Below, piece by piece: positions 1 through 8,110 of a stretch of DNA of 32,824 nucleotides. The notes below the pieces were generated by a model. That model was not told the origin of the DNA, made no database searches, and worked only from the letters and a program-made list of their open reading frames with translations. Origin of the DNA: an uncultured Acidobacteriota bacterium (GTDB taxonomy: Bacteria > Acidobacteriota > Terriglobia > Bryobacterales > Bryobacteraceae); NCBI GenBank assembly GCA_902825945.1, contig CADECY010000107.1:1-32824 (forward strand), read 5' to 3'. The position numbers and the translations under genes were made by a program. Position 1 is the first letter of the stretch, and each line of letters starts with the position of its first letter.

Positions 1-2
1 CG

Positions 3-95
3 AACCGCTTCCTGGCGGAGCCGCTTCGAATCGGGGATGCGGTTTATGCCGTGCCAGAAGGTCCGGGGTTGGGGATCGAGCCGAGGTTGCCGTAG
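3..95 (+). CDS. C-terminal end of an enolase-superfamily (mandelate racemase/muconate-lactonizing type) enzyme, 5' truncated
   Basis: The window opens inside a reading frame that encodes 30 residues and stops at TAG 93-95. The residues read NRFLAEPLRIGDAVYAVPEG and continue PGLGIEPRLP. The pattern 'N-x-F-L-x-E-P-L...VPxGPGLGIE' is typical of the last strand and tail of mandelate racemase/enolase-superfamily sugar-acid dehydratases and cycloisomerases. The catalytic domain lies outside the window, so the substrate cannot be stated. The next gene starts 36 nt downstream on the same strand and is also a sugar-active enzyme, which fits a carbohydrate-use operon. The call rests on the tail motif alone. 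Confidence 0.6.
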   Translation, partial: NRFLAEPLRIGDAVYAVPEGPGLGIEPRLP

Positions 96-131
96 GTTTG
101 CGCGATGCGCCGGTGTCATACTGAGTCCTGA

Positions 132-2213
132 ATGCGTTCGACTTGGTTATCGGTGGTCAGTCTCGCCGCCCTGCTGATGCCGCCGTCTTCACATGCGTGC
201 GGCGCGTCGGTGCCGCTGTCCAGTGAGGCCTCGGCGCGATGGGTGCGGTGGTTGTTGCCGTTGCCCCACGAGGTCCGGCTGGATCGAAAGGTAGTGGTGC
301 CGCGCGGACGAATCCAGGTGATCTTGCGGCCGGGCGCCGGACCCGAGGAACAGCAGGCAGCCGAAGAACTCTCTTCGCTACTGGGGGCACCAAACGGCGC
401 GCCGATATTCACGATTTTCGCCGGGATTCAGGACGAGGCTTGGCCACGAGGTGCGCTACCGGAATCACGGCGTCGGCGCCTAGAGAGTTTGCCCAACCGC
501 GATCAGGCGTATGCAATCCTTCCCGTGGGAGACAACGGACTGCTGCTGACGGCAATCGATGGCAAGGGTGTCTACTACGCCGCCCGCACTCTTGGCCAGC
601 TACTGGAAACCTCCGCCAAGCAGCAAGACGTCGAGGTGCCCCTCGCCGACATCACCGACTGGCCCGACATCGAGGAGCGTGGGCTCTGGAACTTTCCCGA
701 CCCCGCGAATTGGGTACCGTGGATGACATCGCTCAAGCTCAACTACGGCAAGATGGCGAACACGCAATTGAAACCCGTCGAGCGCGGAGGCAAGAACGGC
801 GTGGTGATCGAAACGGCATTGTATGCACTCGCGCGCCGCAAAGCGATGCAATACATGCCGTACCTCATCCATTTGAACTTCCTCGACTCGACCGGGGTGT
901 TCCGGGCCTATCCGGAACTGGCTGGGCGAGGCGACGCAGCGCTGGCCGGACGCTATTTCGCGCACAAACGCGGCAGTCAACATCGCGCTCCGTTCGCGGC
1001 TCATCCGCGGTTCCAACAGATCCTCGAGGAATGGCTCGAGGACATGGCCGCGCAAGGTGTGGACGAGGTGAGTTGCTGGTTGTCGGAGAGGCCCGCCGAG
1101 GACCAACGGCCGGAAACCACAGCCGTGGGACAGTTCGTGTTGGAAGGACGCGCGCTTGTCAATGCATGGCGCGAAGTCCGAGCGCGGTATCCGCGGTTTC
1201 GCATCCGGCTATTTCTGTCCACGGTGACAACCGAGCGTGATTATCGCGTGTTGGCGGAAGCGCCGCCGGAAGTTCGCATCGAGCGCGCCTGCGCAACCGA
1301 GCTCGAACGAACGATACACCTGCCGCGCGATCTGTTCCGCTACCCGTTGCTCGACCACTATGCCGCCGAAGGCCGATGGGTCGCCAGCTACGATGTGCCG
1401 ATCGGCGCCAACGCCCGCGTGGATACCCCGGAGTTCAAACTGCCCCAGACCTCTGTCCACCGGATTCGCGATTATCTTGTCCAGCTCTCGCAGCGCCGCT
1501 ATCGGGGCGCTTATGGCATGCTCGCCTGGTCGAAGAAAGCTCGTGAAACATACGGATTCAGTACAGCGGCGCTCGCCGAGTACGGTTGGAATCTGAATGG
1601 CCGTGGCACGCGCGAGTTTGCCACCGCCTGGGCGACCCGTGAAGGCATGGAGAATCCCGAGGCGTTCGGCGAATGGTCGGAGATCATGGGGCCGATCGAG
1701 TTCGATGTGTACGATTCGGATTTTCCCATCGCGTATTCGTGGGGCAAGTACATTCAGTTGATTCGAGAGCGCCGGCGGCCCTATCTGGGAGAAGGTGTCT
1801 TCCGCTACTACGTGAGCCCTCGGGATTTCTCCGCCAAGATCGCCGCGTGTGATCGGGCCATGGCGATTGCCGGGCGGTTCCAGAGTCCCTACTTCGCCGA
1901 TGAAACGAAGATCGTGCGATCCTACGTGCGGCTCGCGCAGTCGTTGTACGAGGTAGCCGAACAGGTATCGCTCGATCCGCTGGAGAGCATCTCCAGCCAG
2001 GACAAACTCCGCGAATCACTGCGAAACCTGGAAGCCGCTGGAAAGGAGAATGCCGCCGCGATCCGTCTCTGGCGAGATCACCTCGGCCCGGCCGATTGGG
2101 ATCGGCCCGCTACGATGGACTCGTCGGTGCAGCGTGTTCTCGACGCCATCCATGGCACCCAAACGACGGTGTCCGAGATCAAGGATTTTCTGGAGGGCCG
2201 GTACTTCTACTAG
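132..2213 (+). CDS. Secreted glycoside hydrolase, GH20 / alpha-glucuronidase-like
   Basis: This 693-aa protein starts with a signal peptide (hydrophobic residues about 6-18, likely cleaved near SHA at 20-22). Residues about 45-165 resemble the small alpha/beta domain found before the barrel of GH20 hexosaminidases and alpha-glucuronidases (EQQAAEELSSLLG, NRDQAYAILPVGDNGLLLTA, GVYYAARTLGQLLE). It is followed by the barrel entry DITDWPDIEERGLWNFPDP, equivalent to the 'D-x-P-x-x-x-x-R-G' start of GH20 barrels. I could not find the usual GH20 catalytic Asp-Glu pair; the nearest candidate is around DEVSCWLSERP. It may therefore be a divergent or uncharacterised hydrolase. No good ribosome site precedes the ATG. 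It sits between an enolase-superfamily gene and phosphoglucomutase, suggesting polysaccharide or uronic-acid breakdown in the periplasm. Confidence 0.6.
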   Translation: MRSTWLSVVSLAALLMPPSSHACGASVPLSSEASARWVRWLLPLPHEVRLDRKVVVPRGRIQVILRPGAGPEEQQAAEELSSLLGAPNGAPIFTIFAGIQDEAWPRGALPESRRRRLESLPNRDQAYAILPVGDNGLLLTAIDGKGVYYAARTLGQLLETSAKQQDVEVPLADITDWPDIEERGLWNFPDPANWVPWMTSLKLNYGKMANTQLKPVERGGKNGVVIETALYALARRKAMQYMPYLIHLNFLDSTGVFRAYPELAGRGDAALAGRYFAHKRGSQHRAPFAAHPRFQQILEEWLEDMAAQGVDEVSCWLSERPAEDQRPETTAVGQFVLEGRALVNAWREVRARYPRFRIRLFLSTVTTERDYRVLAEAPPEVRIERACATELERTIHLPRDLFRYPLLDHYAAEGRWVASYDVPIGANARVDTPEFKLPQTSVHRIRDYLVQLSQRRYRGAYGMLAWSKKARETYGFSTAALAEYGWNLNGRGTREFATAWATREGMENPEAFGEWSEIMGPIEFDVYDSDFPIAYSWGKYIQLIRERRRPYLGEGVFRYYVSPRDFSAKIAACDRAMAIAGRFQSPYFADETKIVRSYVRLAQSLYEVAEQVSLDPLESISSQDKLRESLRNLEAAGKENAAAIRLWRDHLGPADWDRPATMDSSVQRVLDAIHGTQTTVSEIKDFLEGRYFY

Positions 2214-2249
2214 CCATCCGAGCGGATGCGAGAGAATCAAGAGATATCC

Positions 2250-3893
2250 ATGAGCGTCCATCCCCTGGCCGGCCAGCCTGCCTCCCAAGCACCTCCCGCG
2301 AACATCCCCAGGCTCGTCTCCGCTTACTACACTGGCCGTCCTGATCCCGCTGTTCGAAGCCAGCGCGTCGCCTTCGGCACCTCCGGACATCGCGGATCCT
2401 CCGTCAACAACGCCTTCAACGAGGCCCACATTCTCGCGACCACTGAAGCGATCTTCCGCTACCGGAAATCGCAAGGCGTCACCGGACCGCTCTTCCTCGG
2501 TATCGACACACACGCGCTCTCCGAGCCAGCGTTCGCGAGCGCGCTCGAAGTTCTGGCGGCGAACGGCGTCGAAGTGATGATCGACGCGGCGCTGGGCTAC
2601 ACGCCGACTCCCGCGATCTCGCACGCGATCCTCGCGTGGAACCGGCTCCGTGAATCCGGTCTCGCGGATGGCATCGTGATCACGCCCTCCCACAATCCGC
2701 CCGAGGACGGCGGCTTCAAGTACAATCCGCCGAACGGTGGACCCGCGGATACGTCCGCCACGCGATGGATCGAGAATGAAGCGAACCGGCTGATCGAGGG
2801 CGGATTGGACGAAGTCCGGCGAATGCCGTATGAGTCCGCGTTGCGGGCCGCGACCACGCGCCGGTTCGACTATGTCGACGCCTACACGGCTGATCTGGCG
2901 GCAGTGATCGATATGGACGCGATCCGGGCGTCGGGCATTGAACTCGGCGCCGATCCGCTCGGGGGCGCCGGTCTTGCATACTGGCCGCGAATCGCCGAGC
3001 GCTACGGATTGAAGATGACGATCCTGCACAACCGTCCCGATCCCGCATTCCAGTTCATGTCGCTCGATTGGGACGGCAAGATCAGAATGGACTGCTCTTC
3101 ACGATTCGCCATGGCGGGACTGATCGCGCTGAAGGATCGCTTCGCCGTCGCATTCGCCTGCGACACCGATCACGACCGCCACGGGATCGTGACGAAGTCA
3201 GCGGGCTTACTCAACCCGAATCACTATCTCGCCGTCGCGATCGACTATCTTTTCCGGAATCGCGATGGATGGGGATCGGAGGCAGCGGTCGGGAAAACGC
3301 TCGTGTCGAGCGGGATGATCGATCGCGTAGCCGCGGCGCTCGGGCGCCGGCTGGTGGAAGTGCCGGTCGGGTTCAAGTGGTTCGCCGATGGCTTGGTGGG
3401 CCGGACCATGGGGTTCGGCGGAGAGGAAAGCGCGGGCGCGAGCTTTCTCCGGCGCGATGGCTCGGTCTGGACCACCGACAAGGACGGCATCATCATGGGG
3501 CTGCTCGCCGCCGAGATCCTGGCGAAAACCGGCCGCGATCCGGGCGAGCACTACCAGCGCCTCACCGAACGCTTCGGCGCGCCGGTCTATGAACGGGTCG
3601 ATGCTCCGGCAACACCGGATCAGAAGGCGCTGCTCGCGAAGCTATCCGCGAGTCAGGTCCACGCAACGGAAATCACCGGGGAACCGATCACCGGGATCCT
3701 CACCGAGGCGCCGGGCAATGGCCAGCCGATCGGAGGATTGAAGGTGACAACGCAGAACGGCTGGTTCGCCGCGCGGCCTTCGGGAACCGAGGATGTCTAC
3801 AAGATCTACGCCGAGAGCTTCCTCGGGACCGATCATCTGCGGAGAATCCAGGAGGAGGCGCGGTCACTGGTGTCGAAAGCGCTCGGGGGCTGA
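2250..3893 (+). CDS. pgm: Phosphoglucomutase (alpha-D-glucose 1,6-bisphosphate dependent)
   Basis: The 547-aa enzyme interconverts glucose-1-phosphate and glucose-6-phosphate in the cytoplasm. It matches the E. coli Pgm type (546 aa) along its whole length. It has the substrate loop FGTSGHRGS, the active-site serine loop VITPSHNPPEDGG (Ser about 147), the metal loop DTDHDRHG, the sugar-binding GGEESAGASF and the phosphate-binding RPSGTEDVYK near the end. An in-frame ATG at 2226 would add eight residues, but the ATG at 2250 gives MSVHPLAGQPA, which lines up with the E. coli start MAIHNRAGQPA, so I chose 2250. It follows the hydrolase gene by 36 nt, probably in the same transcript. Confidence 0.97.
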   Translation: MSVHPLAGQPASQAPPANIPRLVSAYYTGRPDPAVRSQRVAFGTSGHRGSSVNNAFNEAHILATTEAIFRYRKSQGVTGPLFLGIDTHALSEPAFASALEVLAANGVEVMIDAALGYTPTPAISHAILAWNRLRESGLADGIVITPSHNPPEDGGFKYNPPNGGPADTSATRWIENEANRLIEGGLDEVRRMPYESALRAATTRRFDYVDAYTADLAAVIDMDAIRASGIELGADPLGGAGLAYWPRIAERYGLKMTILHNRPDPAFQFMSLDWDGKIRMDCSSRFAMAGLIALKDRFAVAFACDTDHDRHGIVTKSAGLLNPNHYLAVAIDYLFRNRDGWGSEAAVGKTLVSSGMIDRVAAALGRRLVEVPVGFKWFADGLVGRTMGFGGEESAGASFLRRDGSVWTTDKDGIIMGLLAAEILAKTGRDPGEHYQRLTERFGAPVYERVDAPATPDQKALLAKLSASQVHATEITGEPITGILTEAPGNGQPIGGLKVTTQNGWFAARPSGTEDVYKIYAESFLGTDHLRRIQEEARSLVSKALGG

Positions 3894-3896
3894 CGC

Positions 3897-4256
3897 TCAA
3901 TCCCACCAGACATTGATCCACTGGGCCCCCGGCCGGAGCGTTCCGAACCGGGGCGGAACAAGCCACGCAACCCGCCCCACCTCATCAGGCTCTACATCCG
4001 CACACCACTCCGCGACCCAATCCGCCTGTGCGGTGGTCGCGATTGGGGTCTCGTCCGTCAACACTGTTTGGCGCACTTGCCCGGCATGCCGAGCCTTCAA
4101 CCTCGAGTTGCGCAAACCTGTTGTCATCCCCAGGCTGTAACGCAATACAGGTTCGCGATGCGCAAACGCCGGCAAGACAGGGGGAAAGCTCCATCGTTGC
4201 GAAACCGAGTGTTTGCGCAACATCGGATTTGGCACGCTCGAGGGGACTCTCGACAT
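3897..4256 (-). pseudogene. Probable C-terminal fragment of a small hypothetical protein (pairs with the fragment at 7772-8110)
   Basis: This open frame of 119 codons has a protein-like end and an unconvincing beginning. The last 46 residues (4037 down to 3897) read TTAQADWVAEWCADVEPDEV, then VGRVAWLVPP, ending LRPGAQWINVWWD. I recall this pattern (T-x-A...V-x-x-W...L-x-P-D-E-V-G...L-x-P-G-x-x-x-x-x-W-W-D) as the end of a roughly 110-140 aa family of unknown function in several bacterial phyla. The family's N-terminal part (V-x-x-E-x-F-F-x-G-N-x-x-E-G-S-I-G-C) is absent here but present on the same strand at 7990-8110. The upstream codons look like read-through of other DNA. It could instead be an intact small orphan gene; the family match is from memory. 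Confidence 0.4.
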
Positions 4257-4349
4257 CGAAGGACGGTCAAATCGATCGCGGCCAGCCGCCCGTACCAGTC
4301 TTGTCTACGCAGCACGACTCATCCACGATTTCTAGTTTGGCGTGCAATG

Positions 4350-4856
4350 TCAGCTGAAGCTCGCGGTTAATTTCGGGAAGGCTGAGTCCACCGTATCTTC
4401 GTCAAACGGGTCCCCTTTCGGGTCCGCATCTGAGCGTCTTTCGGAACGGTCGCGCGGATCCTCTTCAATTCCCCGATCCTCCAGTAGCTCAGAAGGAACG
4501 TATTCGAGCAACTCATTGTCGACCTCACGATCATCAATGAAGGGGCCAAGGTTGTCTGGCGTATTCTGAGCGATTTCGAAGACTTGCCGCCCTTTGCCTA
4601 CAATCCACGATCGGAAGTAGTGAAAACCGTCATCGCTCATGCCGCCCGCAATGACATAACCGGCGCCCCACAATTGCCACTTGTTCAGATCGCAAAGCCG
4701 TTCGTGGAAGGCGTGCCCGAAGTCTAGGATCTCATTGTCATCCAGGGCACGAAGAACCTCCCTGAGTTTCAGGGGACTCGCGGATGCTTCGCTACCGTTG
4801 CGCGCCTTGTCGATGAGGCTCCAGAAACGTTCGTTCGACATCTGTGGTCTGCTCAT
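4350..4856 (-). CDS. DUF4240 domain protein
   Basis: The protein begins MSRPQMSNERFWSLIDKA and is 168 aa from this start. The order F-W-x-L-I-x-x-A, then ALDDNEILDFGHAFHERL, WQLWGAGYVIAGGMSDDGF and HYFRSWIVGKGRQVFEIA is the hallmark of the DUF4240 family, cytoplasmic proteins of unknown function found beside diverse genes. The tail (EEDPRDRSERRSDADPKGD) is acidic and probably disordered. The frame is open further upstream to 5003, but those residues are Arg-rich and unlike the family. The ATG at 4856 has GGGA just before it, and a further ATG at 4841 is possible. The gene lies within the segment that may have been inserted between the two halves of a split gene. Confidence 0.8.
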   Translation of the reverse strand: MSRPQMSNERFWSLIDKARNGSEASASPLKLREVLRALDDNEILDFGHAFHERLCDLNKWQLWGAGYVIAGGMSDDGFHYFRSWIVGKGRQVFEIAQNTPDNLGPFIDDREVDNELLEYVPSELLEDRGIEEDPRDRSERRSDADPKGDPFDEDTVDSAFPKLTASFS

Positions 4857-5111
4857 TCCCAAGAGTTTAGCTCGCTTACGCCTCGATAGAGCCCGACAAA
4901 AGGCCAGTTGCGACCGGATCTCAGGACCCGCTTCGGCTCCGTGCCCGCAGCCCTCTCGCGAGGGTTCGCGGCCGGTACGCGCCGTTCCCGCTTTCCAATT
5001 CAAAGCCCACTTCGCGACTGCTCGTTACCGTCGGGCAGAACCCGTCGTCCACGTCCCCTTCCAACTAGCGCTGCAACCCCTCCAGCGGGTTGCAGCACCA
5101 GTTCTCCTCAG

Positions 5112-7502
5112 CTACCTCGTAATGCTGCTGTTGAGCACGCTCCCGGCGGCGTCGAACGTGTAGCCGGCCTTGACGACGTTGACGACCGTGAGGGTGAACG
5201 TTCCGCGCCCGCCCATGGTGGTGAATGTTGCGACTCCGGAGGCATTCGTCACGGCGGTCTGCGCCACTGTGGATCCGTCGGGCTCGCGCCAGTTGGCTGA
5301 GACTGTTGCCCCAGGCGAGGCTGCGCCGGCCGTCGTGCGCACGGTGACCTGCCCGGTGGCGGTGACGATGGAGCCGTTCCGGCGGCCGCTCATCGAGATG
5401 TTGGTGGAGCGGAGGACCGTTGACGTCGCGGTGGTTACCGTGACCGTGACGGTGGCCGATGCCGTGGCGCCGCGGTTGTCGGTTACCGTCAGGCGTGCCG
5501 TGTAGGTGCCGGCCGCCGAGTACGTGTGTGTCACGCTCATGCCGGATCCAGTCTGACCGTCGCCGAAGTTCCAGGCGTAGGACACGATTGAGCCGTCCGC
5601 GTCGGACGAGCCGGTGCCAGCAAAGGTCACCACCAGCGGCGCGGTTCCGGAAGACGGCGCGGCCGAAGCTCGCGCCGTGGGCGGCTGGTTCACTGTGGCG
5701 CCGGTTGAATCCACGGCGTACAAGTAGGCACGGGAAATTCCGGACACAGTGGTGGTGGCGTAGGCGGTGGTGCCGTCCGGGCTGAAGACCGGGTTGGTCT
5801 GCACGGACTGTGGCGAGCCGGAGGCGGGATCGGCCGACAACCGCACGAGCCAGGCTTCCGCACGCGTGGCGATGCCGACACCCTGGAGGAAGTTGCCGGT
5901 CGTCTCGACTCCGGCCAGCACGATCGTGTTGTTCAGCTGGTTGGCGCCGAGGAAGCTGAAATACCGCGAGGTGGACATTGGGAGGCTCCAACCCGGCGTC
6001 CCATCCGGCCGGATGGCCCAGAGTGTGGAGGTCTGCCCGTCGACGCCGTAGTGCGTGCCGTCGGCGCCGAGCCCCCAAGTGGTCAGCAGCGACAGTTGCG
6101 GCGCCGTCCAGAGCCGTTGCGCGTTCGGCGTGTAGGCTTCGTTGCGGATGTGCACGGACCCGTCGAGTTGGCTAACACGGGGTTGCGCCGTGGGGAGTGC
6201 GCTATTGACCAGCGAACCGGCCAGATCGTAGGTGAGTGTGTGGGCGTTCGAGTAGAAATAGAGTTGCTGCCGCGCGCTGTTGGGGCCGAACACGATGTGG
6301 CCCCGGTCGACGATTGGCCGGTTGTACTGCTCCGGGAACGCCCAGCGCAGAGTTCCCTGCGGGGTGAGTGAAAACGTGCCCTGACCGTTGACGGCCACGG
6401 CGTAGATGTTGCCGTCTGGCCCCACCGCCACGTCAAAGAGAAAGAAGGCAAAGGACGGTTGCACGTAGACCCATTTCAGCGTGCCGTCGGGATTGTAGGC
6501 CTTGATAGTGGACTCGTTGCCGGCGTAAATGGTGCCGTCCGGCCCGAGCGAAGGGCCCCGGTTGCCGGCTCCGCGCGCCACCCAGCGCAGGCCGCCGGTG
6601 GCGGTGAGGGCATACAGGCGCTGGCTGATGTCGAGCACGTAGAGAGAGCCATCCGGGGCGACCGCCGGGTCGCCAGCCGCGTACGGCGACTCCATACGCA
6701 GGGACCAGCGGATGCGGCCGGAGGGTGCACGGTCTGTGATGTTGAGCGGCCAAGAATTGCTCAGCCCGGCGCCGTTGTCCACCTGGACGAGCGCCGAGCC
6801 GGCGGGCACGGCTTCCGGAACATAAGCAAGGACGCGCGTGCCGTTCCAGTCGGCGACGGGCGCCTCGACATTGTTCACCAGCACGCGTCCGTTGCCGCCG
6901 AAGTTCGTTCCCAAGATCTCGAAGTACCCCGAGCGCGTCGAGGACGCTGACGACAAGCCAGAGATCTGCCCAGGCCCGGTATTGGTGCCGAACAGGGCGA
7001 AGGCGAGGCCCTGTTGTCCGAAAGCCGTCCAGGGAGATGTGGCCGAAGGGCGCGTGAAGGCGGGTTGGCCCACTCCATTCGCACTGCCCCAACTCCAGCC
7101 CATACCGATGGGGGTGACCGAAAGGTAGTAGGTGCCGTTGGCGGCAAACGGTGTGGGCAGCGTGATGTCGAACGTGGCGTAGCCAGTGTTGGTGAAGACC
7201 ACACCGTTGAGGCCCACATTGATGTCCGCGGCGACTGCACCGGGGGCACCGCCGGTGCTGTTGTAAATGCGGACGCGAACGCCCTGATAGTCACCTAGTA
7301 TGCCGCCGGCCAGATAGCCTTGGACGCGAATTCTCTCGATGGAGCCGAGGACCGTGAAATCATCGGTGGCTTCGGCGCCGCTGTAAGTGGGATAGCTGCT
7401 GAGACCGTTGGGAGCTTGCGTGACGATCCAGTCGGCGGCCCCAAGAGGCGACGTGGCGGCCAAGAGCGCCACGGCAAGAAGTGAAGGATTGAATCTCGTC
7501 AT
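5112..7502 (-). CDS. Secreted multidomain beta-propeller / PKD protein with an IPT/TIG-like domain
   Basis: This 796-aa exported protein has a clear signal peptide (about 1-22, ending SPLGA-ADW). Residues about 23-170 form a choice-anchor-like beta domain. About 175-265 is an IPT/TIG-like domain (ISGLSSASSTRSGYFEILGT). About 265-600 holds PQQ-like propeller repeats (DPAVAPDGSLYVLDISQRLY, PSLGPDGTIYAG, VAVGPDGNIYAVA). About 610-695 is a PKD domain with the diagnostic WNFGDGQTGSG and THTYSAAGTYTARLTVTDN. The last 100 residues are an Ig-like domain with DGSTVAQTAVTNASGVATF. There is no membrane anchor or sorting signal. The ATG at 7502 is preceded by GAGGT at about 7 nt. Its role is probably binding or adhesion outside the cell; no enzyme motif is visible. 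Confidence 0.85.
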   Translation of the reverse strand: MTRFNPSLLAVALLAATSPLGAADWIVTQAPNGLSSYPTYSGAEATDDFTVLGSIERIRVQGYLAGGILGDYQGVRVRIYNSTGGAPGAVAADINVGLNGVVFTNTGYATFDITLPTPFAANGTYYLSVTPIGMGWSWGSANGVGQPAFTRPSATSPWTAFGQQGLAFALFGTNTGPGQISGLSSASSTRSGYFEILGTNFGGNGRVLVNNVEAPVADWNGTRVLAYVPEAVPAGSALVQVDNGAGLSNSWPLNITDRAPSGRIRWSLRMESPYAAGDPAVAPDGSLYVLDISQRLYALTATGGLRWVARGAGNRGPSLGPDGTIYAGNESTIKAYNPDGTLKWVYVQPSFAFFLFDVAVGPDGNIYAVAVNGQGTFSLTPQGTLRWAFPEQYNRPIVDRGHIVFGPNSARQQLYFYSNAHTLTYDLAGSLVNSALPTAQPRVSQLDGSVHIRNEAYTPNAQRLWTAPQLSLLTTWGLGADGTHYGVDGQTSTLWAIRPDGTPGWSLPMSTSRYFSFLGANQLNNTIVLAGVETTGNFLQGVGIATRAEAWLVRLSADPASGSPQSVQTNPVFSPDGTTAYATTTVSGISRAYLYAVDSTGATVNQPPTARASAAPSSGTAPLVVTFAGTGSSDADGSIVSYAWNFGDGQTGSGMSVTHTYSAAGTYTARLTVTDNRGATASATVTVTVTTATSTVLRSTNISMSGRRNGSIVTATGQVTVRTTAGAASPGATVSANWREPDGSTVAQTAVTNASGVATFTTMGGRGTFTLTVVNVVKAGYTFDAAGSVLNSSITR

Positions 7503-7771
7503 AGAGGAACCTCACCGGTTGAGACAGATCGGGAAGCGCCGCGGAACAGGTTCAGCCAGCGGGGCTGCGAATCGCGTTGGGGCGCGGGTGCGTCTCGCGC
7601 AATCTCCGCGCGATAGTGCAATCGAACTGCCAGGGGTGGGCGGGAAGAGATGAGTAGCGGCCGCTCAGCTTTGGTGCCGAGGCGGCAGGTAAGCTGGGAG
7701 TGCCCTGGCGAGAGGTGAGCCGCATGGAGAGCAAGATAGATCTTGTTGAGGAATGGCAGGCGAGTGAGCTG
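7503..7771. other. Non-coding stretch upstream of the propeller/PKD gene
   Basis: No convincing gene is visible. A short + strand frame (7724-7852, 42 codons, MESKIDLVEEWQASELSFRD at its start) has a fair AGGTGA site but overlaps the end of the opposite-strand fragment and matches nothing I recognise. The stretch should hold the promoter of the gene that starts at 7502, but I found no strong -35/-10 pair. Confidence 0.3.
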
Positions 7772-8110
7772 TCATTTCGGGATCATGCCGAACACACGGA
7801 ATTTCGCGGCACCTTTTGGTTCAGCGTGAAGATGAATGGTGGATCTCGCTGAAGCGGAGGATTCCGGGAGGATTCCGCCCTTCGGGCGGGGATTTTCAAG
7901 GCACGCCGCGCGTCTGATCATCGCTTCGATGAGTCTCGCCGGATTATCCCTCGGCATGGTTGCGTCCCTGCTGAGTGCGCGCCAGAGGTTGTAGCAGCCG
8001 ATCGAGCCACCCTCCTCCGTGTTGCCATCGAAAAACTCTTCGACGGTGAGGACCGGCCGCCCGACCTGCTGGGCCGCGATGATCTCGTGGACCCGCCGCA
8101 ACAGGTCCAC
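7772..8110 (-). pseudogene. N-terminal fragment of a small hypothetical protein fused to unrelated sequence, coupled to ftsK
   Basis: The frame starts with GTG at 8110, sharing one base with the ftsK stop (TAGTG), which indicates translational coupling. Residues 1-39 are MDLLRRVHEI...VGRPVLTVEEFFDGNTEEGGSIGC. I recall the part E-x-F-F-x-G-N-x-x-E-G-S-I-G-C as the start of a small family of unknown function. After Cys39 (about 7994) the match stops. The rest (YNLWRALSRDATMPRDN..., ENPRPKGGILPESSA...) does not look like that family, and its DNA includes a strong hairpin, CCGCCC-TTC-GGGCGG at 7876-7890. The family's C-terminal motif occurs on the same strand at 3897-4037. This suggests a gene cut in two by inserted DNA. 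It could also be a short orphan gene. Confidence 0.45.

Noticed and set aside
7876..7892. Hairpin CCGCCC-TTC-GGGCGG considered as an intrinsic terminator
   Set aside because: The following T-run is weak and displaced (GGATTTTC) on the + strand and absent on the minus strand, where the genes are.
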